From: Nevskia sp.
GTDB lineage: Bacteria > Pseudomonadota > Gammaproteobacteria > Nevskiales > Nevskiaceae
Assembly: GCF_021732705.1 (NCBI RefSeq)
Contig: NZ_JAKFUM010000016.1
Span: 114,988 to 178,987, forward strand
Direction of reading: 5' to 3'
DNA: 64,000 bases
Positions within the stretch are counted from its first letter, which is position 1. Each line of letters opens with the position of its first letter. The notes beneath the pieces were generated by a model. The model had not been told where the DNA came from. It saw only the letters and a program-made list of their open reading frames with translations, and ran no database searches. Position numbers and translations under genes: made by a program. Positions 46,487 through 56,450 of the stretch are shown piece after piece.

Positions 46487-47637
46487 GTGCGGCGATCGGA
46501 CAGGCGCTCGGCGCGGCGCAGGCCGAAGCGACGGCTGACGGCGGCAGCATCGTGGTGCTGGTGCTGAACAGCGGCTCCTCGAGCCTGAAGCACGGGCTGT
46601 ATCGCGTCAGCCGGTGGCGGATCGACTGCCTGAACGACGGCATCATCGAGGATGCCGATGCCGACCCGCTGGCGGCGATCGTCGCGATCGTCCGGCAACT
46701 GGCCGAGGCCGCGTTGCCGCCACCGCAGCGCATCGGCCACCGCATCGTTCACGGCGGGCCGCATCGGCATCGCCATGGACGGATCGATGCGCAGGTGCTG
46801 CAGCAACTCGAAGCCGCGGCACCGTTCGCGCCGCTGCATGCCGCCAAGGCGCTGGCACTGATCCGCCACTGCGGCAGCCTGTTTCCCGGACATCCGCAGG
46901 TGGCCTGCTACGACACCGCGTTCCACGCCGCCATGCCGGCGCTCGGCGCGACCCTGCCGCTGCCGAAAGCGCTGCGCGACAGCGGCCTGCGCCGCTACGG
47001 CTTTCATGGTCTGTCATGCGAATCGGTGCTCGACACGCTGGGTGCGGACTGCCCACCTCGTGTGGTCATCGCCCATCTCGGCAACGGCGTCAGCATCAGC
47101 GCGGTGCGCGATGGCCGCTCGATCGACACCAGCATGGGGCTCACGCCGAACGGCGGCGCGATCATGGGCACGCGTTGCGGCGATCTCGATCCCGGCGTGC
47201 TGCTGCATCTGTTGCAGCAGCGGCAGTTCGATGGCGCGGCGTTGAGCCGCCTGCTCGAGCATGAATCCGGCCTGCTCGGTCTTTCCGGCGTGTCCAGCGA
47301 CCTGCGCGCGATTCGCGCCGCCGCCGACCGCGGCAACCGCGATGCGGCCTTCGCGATCGAGGCCTTCTGCCTGTCGGTCGCGCGCCCGATCGCGGCGATG
47401 ATCGCGGTGCTCGACGGCCTCGACCTGCTGGTGTTCACCGCCGGCATCGGCGAACACGATGCCGCCGTGCGCGAAAGCATCTGCGCGCATCTCGGCTGGA
47501 TCGGCATCAGCCTGGATGGCGGGCGCAACGCTGCCGGCAACGCCGTGATCCACGGTCCCGCCTCGCGCTGCGCCATTCGAGTGGTCCCCTGTCGCGAAGA
47601 CGAGCAGATCGCGCGTCATGCGGCGGACGCCGCGTGA
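46483..47637 (+). CDS. ackA: acetate kinase
   Basis: A 384-residue acetate kinase (acetyl phosphate + ADP to acetate + ATP). Motifs: [11 protein letters not shown] at the N-terminus, GHRIVHGG with the catalytic Arg, YDTAFH with the catalytic Asp, [18 protein letters not shown] with the second Arg, and FTAGIGEHD. It is slightly shorter than typical 400-residue enzymes. The start ATG 46483 shares ATGA with the phosphoketolase stop. Together they form a two-step bypass giving ATP from pentose phosphate. No phosphotransacetylase is in the window. Confidence 0.93.
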   Translation: MSAAIGQALGAAQAEATADGGSIVVLVLNSGSSSLKHGLYRVSRWRIDCLNDGIIEDADADPLAAIVAIVRQLAEAALPPPQRIGHRIVHGGPHRHRHGRIDAQVLQQLEAAAPFAPLHAAKALALIRHCGSLFPGHPQVACYDTAFHAAMPALGATLPLPKALRDSGLRRYGFHGLSCESVLDTLGADCPPRVVIAHLGNGVSISAVRDGRSIDTSMGLTPNGGAIMGTRCGDLDPGVLLHLLQQRQFDGAALSRLLEHESGLLGLSGVSSDLRAIRAAADRGNRDAAFAIEAFCLSVARPIAAMIAVLDGLDLLVFTAGIGEHDAAVRESICAHLGWIGISLDGGRNAAGNAVIHGPASRCAIRVVPCREDEQIARHAADAA

Positions 47638-47640
47638 GCG

Positions 47641-47656
47641 GCGGAGCCCGCTCCGC
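47641..47656. terminator. small hairpin between convergent genes
   Basis: GCGGAG and CTCCGC pair around a 4-base loop in the 32-base gap between the acetate kinase stop and the stop of the convergent gene. There is no T run, so this is a weak, possibly bidirectional terminator. Confidence 0.35.
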
Positions 47657-47669
47657 ATCGCGAGCGGCG

Positions 47670-48284
47670 TCAGCCGTTGACCCGCCGCAACGGCGCCGTC
47701 GCGTCGAAATCGATCCACTGCCCGGCATCGATGATGCCTTCGGCGGCATCGATGTCCGTGGCCCCATGCGCCTGCAGGATGCGGATCGCCGATAGCTGCC
47801 ATGCGGCGTCGCTGGCGGTCACGGCGATCAAGGTGCCGGGCTGGCGCTGCAGGCTGCTGGGCGGTGTCTGCTGCTCGTCGCGATGATCCGGGTCGGCGGG
47901 ATCGCCGAGCTTGTTCAAGGCACCGACCAGCGAGCCGACGTAGGCACCGGCTCCCGCACCGGCGACGGCCGCACCGGGACCGAGGAACGGCACTGTCAGC
48001 AGGCCGGCGGCAATGCCGACCGCACCGCCGATCGCCGCGCCGGACAGTGCACCGCCGGCGGCCGGATCGTCGCCGGGCGATTCGAGCTGTTCGACCGTCG
48101 TCGTTGCCGGTGGCGCTGCGGTTGCCGACGGCGATTCTTCCGCCGTCGCCGGCTGGGCCGGCGGCAGACCGGCGACGACGAGCGACGCCGTGCCCGTGCG
48201 CGCGAAGCCGGCGCCATCGAGTTCAGCCAGCGCCAGGCGCACCTGTTCCGCGTTCTGGAAGTTGCCGGTGATCAGGGTCGACAT
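47670..48284 (-). CDS. glycine-zipper protein, function unknown
   Basis: A 204-residue protein. The N-terminal part (STLITGNFQNAEQVRLALAEL, then FARTGTASL) resembles the beta-alpha-beta start of YflT-like stress proteins; a Pro/Thr/Ala-rich linker follows; the middle is a Gly/Ala hydrophobic zipper (GAAIGGAVGIAAGLL and VAGAGAGAYVGSLVGAL, about 80-120); the C-terminus repeats a similar alpha/beta half (ILQAHGATDIDAAEG). AAGGAG lies six bases before the ATG. It is divergent from the lipase gene and convergent with acetate kinase. A membrane-associated general-stress role is a guess. Confidence 0.75.
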   Translation of the reverse strand: MSTLITGNFQNAEQVRLALAELDGAGFARTGTASLVVAGLPPAQPATAEESPSATAAPPATTTVEQLESPGDDPAAGGALSGAAIGGAVGIAAGLLTVPFLGPGAAVAGAGAGAYVGSLVGALNKLGDPADPDHRDEQQTPPSSLQRQPGTLIAVTASDAAWQLSAIRILQAHGATDIDAAEGIIDAGQWIDFDATAPLRRVNG

Positions 48285-48451
48285 CGCGTGCTCCTTGCAG
48301 GCGCACGCCGCGCCGGCCGACGGCCGGATGACGTTGTGCGCACTGCAGCCTCGCCCGCCGACAGCGCCCGGTCTGTACGGCAGCGCGCAGCAGGGCCGCT
48401 GCTACGTGTGCTGGCGCACGGAGCACCCGGTACTCGAGTGGGATGGTCCCA

Positions 48452-48480
48452 TTGACGAATAGCACGCAGTCATTCATAAG
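48452..48480 (+). promoter_or_regulatory. promoter of the lipase / DUF1302 pair
   Basis: A -35 element TTGACG (48452-48457), a 17-base spacer and a -10 element CATAAG (48475-48480). Transcription would start near 48487, leaving about 40 bases before the ATG with its GGAGGAGG ribosome site. Confidence 0.55.
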
Positions 48481-48526
48481 AACGAGGCGACGCCACGGCG
48501 CGCTTCACACCCTGGAGGAGGTTCCC

Positions 48527-50893
48527 ATGCGCTCGACCGTGCGCCCGATGGTCCGTTCCCGTCTGTTCGTCATCCTGTCCGCCGCGCTGTCCGCCACGGC
48601 GCTGCTCGCCGGTTGCGGCAGCGGCAATGGCGGTGACGGCGGCCTGCTGGCCAGTCCGTCATCCGCGTTCTCGCTGTTCGATCCAACCGGCGTCAGCAAC
48701 ACCGCCACGCCGGGCAGCGCGATCATCCCGTTCCCGTTCGACGGCCTGTTCGCCAACAGCCCGACGCCGACGCTGAACATCCCGCTGCCGGACGCCGCCA
48801 ATCCGGCCAACCCGGCGAATGCGCTGGTGGTCTCGGCCAACCTGCAGGACGGCTTCTCGACCACCGCCTCGATCTTCACCGACTTCGCCGGCTTCATCGA
48901 TTTCGCGACCGTGCCCCGCGGCCTGCTGGTGATCAATGGCCGCACCGGCCAGCCGCTGGTCTACGGCAGCGACTACACGGTGCAGACCTCGACCGCGATC
49001 GGCAGCGATGGCGTGCCGCTGAATCTGGAACGCACGCGCATCCTGATCGAGCCGCTGAAGCCGCTGGCGCCGTCGACGACCTACATCGTGGCGCTGACGC
49101 CGGCGATCCAGAGCCGCGATGGCCTGCCGATCGTCGCCAGCGACTACTTCCGCGCCGTGCGCAGCGCGACACCGGTGGCCTCGCAGACCGGCAACTTCGC
49201 CGCGGCATTGACGCCGGCGCAGCGCACCACGCTGGAAGCGGTGCGCAGCCAGCTGATCCGGCCGCTGGTGCAGGTGCTGACCGCGCCACCGGCGCAGGGT
49301 GGCGCGGGACTGACCGAGGAACAGGTGATCATCGCGTGGAGCTTCACCACGCAGTCGATCGACAGGACCCTGCGCTCGGTCGCGGCGCGCGCCACACCGG
49401 GCGTGATCCGGGCAGTGCCGACCGGTCTGACCACGCAGGCCGTCGGCGGCTTCGGGCTGGCCAGCCTGTATGCCGGCATCACCACCGTGCCGTACTACCT
49501 GAACAACGCCGGCACGCCGGCCAATCCGCAGTCGCAGGCGCCGCTGACCGGCTATTGGCGCGCGGATCCGACGCGTCCGGATCCGGGCGTGTTCGCGCCA
49601 ACGCAGTTGTCGGCACAGCCCGTGCCCTGCGCCGCGTTCACGCCGGCCGCCGGTCTGGGCCTGAGTCCAAGCCCGAGTACCACCGGCTGCTTCCCGGCCG
49701 TCGACATCGCCACGGCAACGACCGAGACCATCCCGGTGCTGGTCACCGTGCCCAGCCCGGCCAGCGGTCGCGTCCGCCCGGTCACTGGCTGGCCGGTGGT
49801 CATCTTCCAGCACGGCATCACCCGCAACCGCGCGGACCTGCTCGCCGTCGCCGACACGCTGGCGCAGGCCGGCTTCGTGGCCGTGGCGATCGACCTGCCG
49901 CTGCACGGTGTCGCCCCGCCGGACCCGCTGCTGCCGCAGCCGACCGATCCGCTGTATCGCAACGGCCTGTTCGCCGGTTCGCCGGCCGCAGCCCTGCAGA
50001 CCGGCGAGCGGACCTTCGATCTGGACCTGCAGAGCAACGCCACCGGCGCCGCCGGACCGGATGGCCGCGCCGACACCTCGGGCAGCTGGTTCATCAACCT
50101 GCCGAGCCTCGTCACCAGCCGAGACAACATCCGGCAGGCGGTGTCCGACCTGCTGACCCTCGAAAAGACGCTGGCCGGGCTCGATCTCGACGGCGACAAC
50201 GCGGGCGACATCGACACCACGCAGATCCGCTTCTTCGGACATTCGCTCGGCGCGATCGTCGGCACCACCTTCCTCGGCGTCAGCAGCAACACCAATGCCG
50301 CGGCACTCGCCAACCCGGGTGGCGGCATCGGCAAGCTGCTCGATGGTTCGGCGTCGTTCGGGCCGCGCATCGCCGCCGGCCTGCAGGCGTCCGGCGTGCG
50401 CGAAGGCACGGATGACTACGAAACCTTCCTCCGCTTCGCCCAGACCCTGGTCGATTCCGGCGATCCGCAGAACTACGCGGTGGCCGCGCGTGCCGCCCAC
50501 CCGATCTACCTGATCGAAGTGCAGAACGACACCGTGGTGCCGAACGCCGTGCCGTCGAACTGCACGTCGGCACCGACCGGGCTCACCTGCAGCAACAACG
50601 CCGCGGCCGATCGCGTGCTGATCGCGGGCTTCCTGTCCGGCACCGATCCGCTGGTACGGACGATGGGCCTGACGACCGTCGGCCCACTGACCATTCCGCT
50701 TGCCGCGCAGGCGCCGATCACCGGCGCCAGCCTCGGCCTCGTCGCCCGCTTCACGCAGGGCAACCACGGTTCGATCCTCGATCCGAGCGGCGGCAACGTC
50801 AACGCGGCGGTGACCTGCGAGATGCAGCGTCAGACCGCGAGCTTCCTCGCGACCAACGGCACCGCGCTGCCGGTCGGAGGCACCTGCCCATGA
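48527..50893 (+). CDS. VolA-like lipase lipoprotein (alpha/beta hydrolase)
   Basis: A 788-residue lipoprotein with lipobox LLAGC (Cys 30). The first third matches the N-terminal domain of bacterial virulence-factor lipases (IPFPFDGLF, DGFSTTA, DYTVQT, LAPSTTYIVALT); the C-terminal half is an alpha/beta hydrolase with nucleophile GHSLGA (Ser 573), oxyanion region VIFQHGITRNR, and a late FTQGNHG His. VolA of Vibrio cholerae is a surface lysophospholipase of this type that works with a fatty-acid channel. A strong GGAGGAGG sits six bases before the ATG. The stop overlaps the next gene by ATGA, so the hydrolase and an outer-membrane protein are made together; substrate is not known. Confidence 0.87.
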   Translation: MRSTVRPMVRSRLFVILSAALSATALLAGCGSGNGGDGGLLASPSSAFSLFDPTGVSNTATPGSAIIPFPFDGLFANSPTPTLNIPLPDAANPANPANALVVSANLQDGFSTTASIFTDFAGFIDFATVPRGLLVINGRTGQPLVYGSDYTVQTSTAIGSDGVPLNLERTRILIEPLKPLAPSTTYIVALTPAIQSRDGLPIVASDYFRAVRSATPVASQTGNFAAALTPAQRTTLEAVRSQLIRPLVQVLTAPPAQGGAGLTEEQVIIAWSFTTQSIDRTLRSVAARATPGVIRAVPTGLTTQAVGGFGLASLYAGITTVPYYLNNAGTPANPQSQAPLTGYWRADPTRPDPGVFAPTQLSAQPVPCAAFTPAAGLGLSPSPSTTGCFPAVDIATATTETIPVLVTVPSPASGRVRPVTGWPVVIFQHGITRNRADLLAVADTLAQAGFVAVAIDLPLHGVAPPDPLLPQPTDPLYRNGLFAGSPAAALQTGERTFDLDLQSNATGAAGPDGRADTSGSWFINLPSLVTSRDNIRQAVSDLLTLEKTLAGLDLDGDNAGDIDTTQIRFFGHSLGAIVGTTFLGVSSNTNAAALANPGGGIGKLLDGSASFGPRIAAGLQASGVREGTDDYETFLRFAQTLVDSGDPQNYAVAARAAHPIYLIEVQNDTVVPNAVPSNCTSAPTGLTCSNNAAADRVLIAGFLSGTDPLVRTMGLTTVGPLTIPLAAQAPITGASLGLVARFTQGNHGSILDPSGGNVNAAVTCEMQRQTASFLATNGTALPVGGTCP

Positions 50894-52764
50894 GCCGCGC
50901 CCCGACCTCCGCCCTCGATCCCCACGAATCTGGAAGCCCGGCCATGACCGCCCCACTCGTTCCCGTCTTGCGCCGCACGCTGATCGCGTCGGCGATCCCG
51001 TCCTGCACCACCGCCTCGGCCTGGACCACCGAATGGCGCGACGTCCGCATCACCGTCGACAACGCCGTGACCGCCGGCGCCGCCATGCGGGTCGAAGGCG
51101 CCGATCCGCGCCTGATCGGCATCGCCAACGGCGGCACCGCGTATTCGATCAACGAGGACGACGGCAACCTGAACTTCCGCAAGGGCACCATCACGTCCAG
51201 CATCCTGCAGCTGAAGACCGACCTCAGCGTGAAATACGAGGACTACGGCTTCTTCGTCCGCTCGCTGGCGTTCACCAACCCCACCGTCGCCGGCAAGAAC
51301 CTGTTCGACGAATCCGACTACGGCCCGGGCACGGAAGCGCCGCTGTCGGAACTGGCCGCGAAGCGCAAGGCGGTGAAGAGCCACAACGGCTCGCGCGCGA
51401 GCATTCTCGATGCCTTCGCCTACGGCAATTTCTCGGTGCTCGATCACGAACTGACCCTGAAAGTCGGCCGCCAGATCCTGAACTGGGGCGAGTCGACGTT
51501 CATCCAGAACGGCCTGAACAGCCTCGTGTCGTTCGATGCCAATCGCCTGACCACGCCGGGCTTCGAGCTGAACGAGATCACCGTGCCGGTGCCGATGATC
51601 TTCGCCAGCACCACGCTGTTCCCGAACGTGAGCCTCGACGGCTTCTACCAGATCGGCTGGCAGCGGACGAACATCCATGCCTCCGGCAGCTATTTCGGCA
51701 GCAACGACTTCGCCGGCATCGGCGGCACCCGCGCCTACATCGACTTCGGCCGCGCCGGCGAGAACGCCGTCGCCGGTTCGTCGTGCGCCGGCCTGCCGGC
51801 CGGCGCGCCAACCTGCGTGCCGTTCGGCAACAGCGTGCCGCGCGCGGCCGACCGCACGCCCGGCTCGGGTGGCCAGTACGGCGCGGCGCTGCACGCCTAC
51901 GTGCCAGCGCTCCACAACACCGATCTAACGTTCTACGCCACCCGCTATCACAGCCGTCTGCCGCTGTTCAGCGGAACATCCCGGGCCACGCCGAGCTCGC
52001 CGGCAAGCGATGCCAACTACTTCAGCGAGTATCCGAAAGGCATCGAGATGGTCGGTGCCTCGTTCAACACGCTGATCCCGTTCGGCTTCGCGCTGCAGGG
52101 CGAGTACAGCTTCAAGCATCGGCAGCCGCTGCAGCTGCAGGCGGTGGAACTGCTGCTGACCGGCCTGGGCCAGCCGAGCCAGATCGACCCGATTCCCGGT
52201 GATTCGCTCGGCAACAAGTACATCCGTGGCTACCGGCGCAGCAATGTCAGCCAGGGCAATGTCAGCATCACCCAGCTGTTCGCGCCGAACAGGATGTTCG
52301 GCTACGACGATCTGCTGCTGCTCGCCGAAGTCGGCTACACCTACGTGCACGGGCTGCCCAGCCAGTCGCCGGATGGCCTGTACTACGAAGGCCCGGCCGC
52401 CTATCTGCCGGGCGACCGGCCGACGGCGACGGCGCTGGGCCTGCCGGTGCAGGACCCGGCGAGCTTCCCGACCAAGATGAGCTGGGGTTACCGCGTGCTG
52501 CTGCGGCCGACCTACAACAACTTCCTCGTCGGCCAGCTGATCTTCCAGCCGACGGTGGTCTGGCAGCACGATGTCGCCGGCATCACGCCGACGCCGCTGA
52601 CCAACTTCGTGCGCGACCGCCGCACGCTGACGCCGCTGATGCAGATGCGCTACGGCCAGAGCCTGAGCTTCGAAGTGGGCTACACGATGTTCTTCGGCGG
52701 CGGCCAGCAGAACCTGCTGCGCGATCGCGACTTCGTGCAGACCAACGTCAAGTACTCGTTCTGA
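50890..52764 (+). CDS. DUF1302-family outer-membrane protein
   Basis: A 624-residue beta-barrel-type outer-membrane protein of the DUF1302 family (VGRQILNWGESTFIQNGLN, TPGFELNEI, FGSNDFAGIGGTRAYIDFG, ending NVKYSF with C-terminal Phe). DUF1302 proteins often accompany uptake or breakdown of hydrophobic compounds such as sterols, esters and lipids. The start is either ATG 50890, which overlaps the lipase stop, or ATG 50944, which places a short signal-like segment (LRRTLIASAIPS) nearer the N-terminus; both have purine-rich sites upstream. Coupling to the lipase suggests export of substrate or import of released fatty acid. Confidence 0.86.
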   Translation: MSRAPTSALDPHESGSPAMTAPLVPVLRRTLIASAIPSCTTASAWTTEWRDVRITVDNAVTAGAAMRVEGADPRLIGIANGGTAYSINEDDGNLNFRKGTITSSILQLKTDLSVKYEDYGFFVRSLAFTNPTVAGKNLFDESDYGPGTEAPLSELAAKRKAVKSHNGSRASILDAFAYGNFSVLDHELTLKVGRQILNWGESTFIQNGLNSLVSFDANRLTTPGFELNEITVPVPMIFASTTLFPNVSLDGFYQIGWQRTNIHASGSYFGSNDFAGIGGTRAYIDFGRAGENAVAGSSCAGLPAGAPTCVPFGNSVPRAADRTPGSGGQYGAALHAYVPALHNTDLTFYATRYHSRLPLFSGTSRATPSSPASDANYFSEYPKGIEMVGASFNTLIPFGFALQGEYSFKHRQPLQLQAVELLLTGLGQPSQIDPIPGDSLGNKYIRGYRRSNVSQGNVSITQLFAPNRMFGYDDLLLLAEVGYTYVHGLPSQSPDGLYYEGPAAYLPGDRPTATALGLPVQDPASFPTKMSWGYRVLLRPTYNNFLVGQLIFQPTVVWQHDVAGITPTPLTNFVRDRRTLTPLMQMRYGQSLSFEVGYTMFFGGGQQNLLRDRDFVQTNVKYSF

Positions 52765-52797
52765 TCCGCCAACGATCAGTGCCCGATCGGCGCCTGC

Positions 52798-55380
52798 TCA
52801 ACCGGGCGACTGCGTGAACGAAGGCCGGCTGCGGAACCAGCCGGCCTTCATCGTTTCCAGCAGCACCAGCAGACCCGTGCCGCAGGCCAGCGCCAGCGCC
52901 AGTTGCACCGGACTCAGCGGCGCGAAACGGAACAGCTCGCGCACCGCCGGCACCGCCAGCGAGACGCCGAGCATCGCCAGCACCGCCACGCCAAGCCAGC
53001 GCAGCGCCCGGTTCGGCCGAAGCAGCGCCTCGATCAGCGACGCGCCGAACGAGCGGTTGACGAGAATCAGCCCGAGATTCGCCAGCACCAGCACGGTGAA
53101 CACCAGCGCGCGGATCGTGGCTTCGTCCAGTCCGGCACGGGACGCGCCGACCAGCAGCGCCGCCAGCACGGCCAGCACCACGCCGCCCTGCATCACCGCC
53201 CAGACGATGCGCTCCCGCAGCAGCAGGGCGTTGCCCGGATCGCGCGGCGGGCGGGTCATGACGTTGTCCTCCTCGCCCTCGGCCTCGAACACCACCGAAC
53301 ACGCCGGATCGATCAGCATCTCGAGGAAAGCGATGTGGATCGGCGTCAGCATCAACGGCAGACCGAGCAGCAGCGGCAGCAGCGCCAGCCCGGCAATCGG
53401 GATGTGGACGGCCACGATGTATTCGATCGCCTTGCGCAGGTTGTCGTAGATGCGCCGGCCGAGCCGGATCGTCTTCACCACCGAGCCGAAGTCGTCGTCG
53501 AGCAGCACCAGCGCGGCGGCTTCACGCGCGACATCGGTGCCACGTCCGCCCATCGCGATGCCGATGTCCGCCGCCTTGATCGCCGGCGCGTCGTTGACGC
53601 CATCGCCGGTCATCGCCACGACTGCGCCGGCGGCCTTCAGGCATTGCACCAGCCGCAGCTTCTGGTTCGGCCGGATGCGGGCGAAGACCGCGGTATCGGC
53701 CAGCGCCTGCCGGAGTTCGACGTCGGACATCGCCTCGATCTCGGCACCGGACAGCACGCGACCGGCGTCAATGCCGGCCTGGCTGGCAATCGCGATCGCG
53801 GTCGCCGCGTAGTCACCGGTGATCATCACCACGCGGATGCCGGCCGCGCGGCATTCGGCCACCGCCGCCGGCACGTTGGCGCGCAGCGGATCGGCAAAGC
53901 CGACGAGGCCCAGCCATTCGAACGGAAGACCGCGCGGGCTGTTGGCCGGTGTCGCGACCTGCGCGGGCGTCAGCCGGGCGCGGGCAACGCCGAGCACACG
54001 GATGCCGGCGGCCGCCATCGCGTCGGCCTGCTGGCGCGCCGCGTCGAGCCGCTCGGCAGGCAGCGCGCACAACGACGCGACCGCTTCGAGCGCGCCCTTG
54101 GTGAAGGCGGTCGCGCCGCCGCCGGTGTCATCGTCGACGATGACCGTCACCGCCATCAGCGCGGGCCGCAGACCATGGCGATGACGACGGACGCGCGCAG
54201 CCAGCGGCGCGATCCGCGACGGCAGCTGCCGTTCGATGAAGCCGGCCAGCGCGACATCCATCGGGTCCGTCGGCTGCTCGTCGCTGGCCAGGCGGGCCGC
54301 TTCGAGCGTGTCGCGACAGCCGGGCGACAAGGCGCCATCGGTCGCGATCTGCCAGCGATCATCATCGCTGCAGACGATGGCGGCGATCGACATGCGGTTC
54401 TCGGTCAGGGTGCCGGTCTTGTCGGTGCACAGCACGGTGGTCGCGCCGAGCGTCTCGATCGCCGATGCGCGGCGCGTCAGCACCCGTGCCTGCGAGATGC
54501 GCCACGCGCCCATCGCCATGAACACGGCCATGACCAGCGCGAATTCTTCCGGCAGCAGCGACATGCCGATGGCAATGCCGCCCAGAAGCGCCTGCAGCCA
54601 CGAGCCGCGCAGCCAGCCGTACAGCAGCACCGTCAGCACGCCGGCAATCAGGCCGATGATCGCGAAATCGCGCACGAACCAGCCGATCTGCTGCTGCAGA
54701 TGCGGCTGGCCGGTTTCGATGCCGCCGATGGCGCTGCCGATCTTGCCGAGCTCGCTGCGTCCGGCGGTCGCGATGACGCAGGCACGCCCGCTGCCGCGCA
54801 CCACCAGCGTGCCGCCGAAGATCAGTCGCACTGGGTCGCCACCGGCGCTCGGCGCGACCGCCTCGTCATCCGCCGTCGCCGCGCGCTTGTGCACCGGCAC
54901 CGATTCGCCGGTCAGCAACGATTCGTCGACCAGCAGATCCTGCGCGTCGATCAGGCGGGCATCGGCCGCGACGCGATCGCCCTCGCCCAGCGCCAGCCAA
55001 TCGCCGACGACAACGTCGCGGCCGGCGATCGTCTGCCGCTCGCCATCGCGGATCACCGTTGCCCGCGGGCTCGCCAGCCGGCGCAAGGCCCCGAGCACGT
55101 TTTCGCTGCGCGATTCCTGCACCCAGGTGATCGTCACCGACAGCGATGCGAAGGCCAGTAGCAGGATCGCCTCGGTGCGGTCACCGAGCAGCAGGTAGAC
55201 GATGCCGCCGCCGATCAGCAGCGCGAACATCGGCTGCCGCAGCAGATCGAACAGCAGCCGGAACACGCTGCGCCGGGCCGCCGACGCGATCTCGTTCGGG
55301 CCATCGGTCGCCAGTCGCCGCGCAGCCTCGGCGGCGCTCAGCCCCTGTTCGCCCGCCTCGCGGGCTTCGGCGTCGATCAT
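52798..55380 (-). CDS. P-type cation-transporting ATPase (P2-like)
   Basis: An 860-residue ion pump. It has a cytosolic N-terminal cation ATPase segment, about ten membrane helices, the actuator motif TGES (157-160), PEEF in helix M4 (277-280), phosphorylated Asp in DKTGTLT (D320), TGDGVNDAPA in the hinge, and LEMLIDPACSVVFEAE in M6. The PEEF/FEAE arrangement places it near Ca2+/H+-type P2 ATPases, but the ion cannot be named with confidence. The start ATG 55380 overlaps the stop of the AI-2E-family permease (ATGA); the longer open frame to 55746 runs through that gene. Confidence 0.9.
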   Translation of the reverse strand: MIDAEAREAGEQGLSAAEAARRLATDGPNEIASAARRSVFRLLFDLLRQPMFALLIGGGIVYLLLGDRTEAILLLAFASLSVTITWVQESRSENVLGALRRLASPRATVIRDGERQTIAGRDVVVGDWLALGEGDRVAADARLIDAQDLLVDESLLTGESVPVHKRAATADDEAVAPSAGGDPVRLIFGGTLVVRGSGRACVIATAGRSELGKIGSAIGGIETGQPHLQQQIGWFVRDFAIIGLIAGVLTVLLYGWLRGSWLQALLGGIAIGMSLLPEEFALVMAVFMAMGAWRISQARVLTRRASAIETLGATTVLCTDKTGTLTENRMSIAAIVCSDDDRWQIATDGALSPGCRDTLEAARLASDEQPTDPMDVALAGFIERQLPSRIAPLAARVRRHRHGLRPALMAVTVIVDDDTGGGATAFTKGALEAVASLCALPAERLDAARQQADAMAAAGIRVLGVARARLTPAQVATPANSPRGLPFEWLGLVGFADPLRANVPAAVAECRAAGIRVVMITGDYAATAIAIASQAGIDAGRVLSGAEIEAMSDVELRQALADTAVFARIRPNQKLRLVQCLKAAGAVVAMTGDGVNDAPAIKAADIGIAMGGRGTDVAREAAALVLLDDDFGSVVKTIRLGRRIYDNLRKAIEYIVAVHIPIAGLALLPLLLGLPLMLTPIHIAFLEMLIDPACSVVFEAEGEEDNVMTRPPRDPGNALLLRERIVWAVMQGGVVLAVLAALLVGASRAGLDEATIRALVFTVLVLANLGLILVNRSFGASLIEALLRPNRALRWLGVAVLAMLGVSLAVPAVRELFRFAPLSPVQLALALACGTGLLVLLETMKAGWFRSRPSFTQSPG

Positions 55381-56450
55381 CGCGGCGGTGGCTCGGGATG
55401 CGGGCTGGCTGCCGGCAACGGGTTGCCGTTCCGGGCCCAGACATCGAGCAGGGCCAGGGTCACGCTCAGGATCACCGGGCCGAGGATCAGACCCGCGCTG
55501 CCGAACACGAGCAAGCCGCCGACGATCGCGATGAACGCCGGCACCGTGTGCAGCTTCAGCCGCGCGCCGACCAGCATCGGCCGCAGCAGGTTGTCGATGG
55601 TGCCCACCACCAGCACGCCCCACAGCACCAGCACCAGCGCGGCGGCCCAGCGATTCTCGACCACCAGGAACAGCGCCGCCGGAATCCAGACCACGAAGGC
55701 GCCGAGCACCGGCACGATCGCCAGCACCATCATCACCACGCCCCACAGCAGCGGGGCCGGCAGGCCGAGTGCCCAGAACATCAGTCCGCCGAGCAGGCCC
55801 TGGACCGAGGCCACGGCGAGCGTGCCGTAGACCGTGGCGTGAATGCAGTCATCGATGCGCGGCAGCATCGTGTCCATGTCGCGCGGGCCCAGCGGCGTCA
55901 GTCGCCGCACGGCTGAGAGCACCATCGTGCGATCGCGCAGCAGGAAGAACAGCAGGTAGAACACGAGGCCAAGGCCGATGATCTGCACCGCCGAGCCTCG
56001 GGCCATCGCGCCCGCCGCGTTGCCGAAGCGATCGGTCAGCAGCTTGACCGTCTGCGCCAGATCGATCCGGGCCTCGATCGCCGCCGCAGGTCGCGCCAGC
56101 AGCGGCTGTTCGGCCAAGCGTTGTCGCCATTGTCCGGAGGCGGCTTCGGCCTCGACGCGGGCGGCACCGACCATGGCTTGCACCGCGAGCTGCTGGCCGA
56201 CGAAGGCCGCCGGCGCCACCACCAGCAGGCCAATGACGAAGACCGATGCCAGCGCCGCGCGATTGGCCGAGCCGAGCATCCGTTCGAGCCGCTGCTGCAT
56301 CGGCGCGAAGATCACCGCCAGCGCCGTGGCCCAGACCAGCGGCGTCAGAAACGGCAGCGCCATGCGACCGCACAGATAGAGCCCCGCCGCGGTCAGCAGT
56401 GCCAGCAGCGCTGCGGTCAGCGCATCGCGACTGATCAGCCGTCGCGTCAT
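55377..56450 (-). CDS. AI-2E family (PerM/YdiK-like) permease
   Basis: A 357-residue integral membrane protein of the AI-2E transporter family: two N-terminal helix pairs, a cytosolic stretch (about 95-175), then six more helices with the family-typical PAPLLWGVVMMVLAIVPVLGAFVVWIPA and TIDNLLRPMLVG (TIDN/RP motif). Members export autoinducer-2 or exchange Na+/H+; the role here is open. ATG 56450 is preferred; a GTG at 56537 would add an Arg-rich tail. It is coupled to the downstream ATPase. Confidence 0.88.
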   Translation of the reverse strand: MTRRLISRDALTAALLALLTAAGLYLCGRMALPFLTPLVWATALAVIFAPMQQRLERMLGSANRAALASVFVIGLLVVAPAAFVGQQLAVQAMVGAARVEAEAASGQWRQRLAEQPLLARPAAAIEARIDLAQTVKLLTDRFGNAAGAMARGSAVQIIGLGLVFYLLFFLLRDRTMVLSAVRRLTPLGPRDMDTMLPRIDDCIHATVYGTLAVASVQGLLGGLMFWALGLPAPLLWGVVMMVLAIVPVLGAFVVWIPAALFLVVENRWAAALVLVLWGVLVVGTIDNLLRPMLVGARLKLHTVPAFIAIVGGLLVFGSAGLILGPVILSVTLALLDVWARNGNPLPAASPHPEPPPR

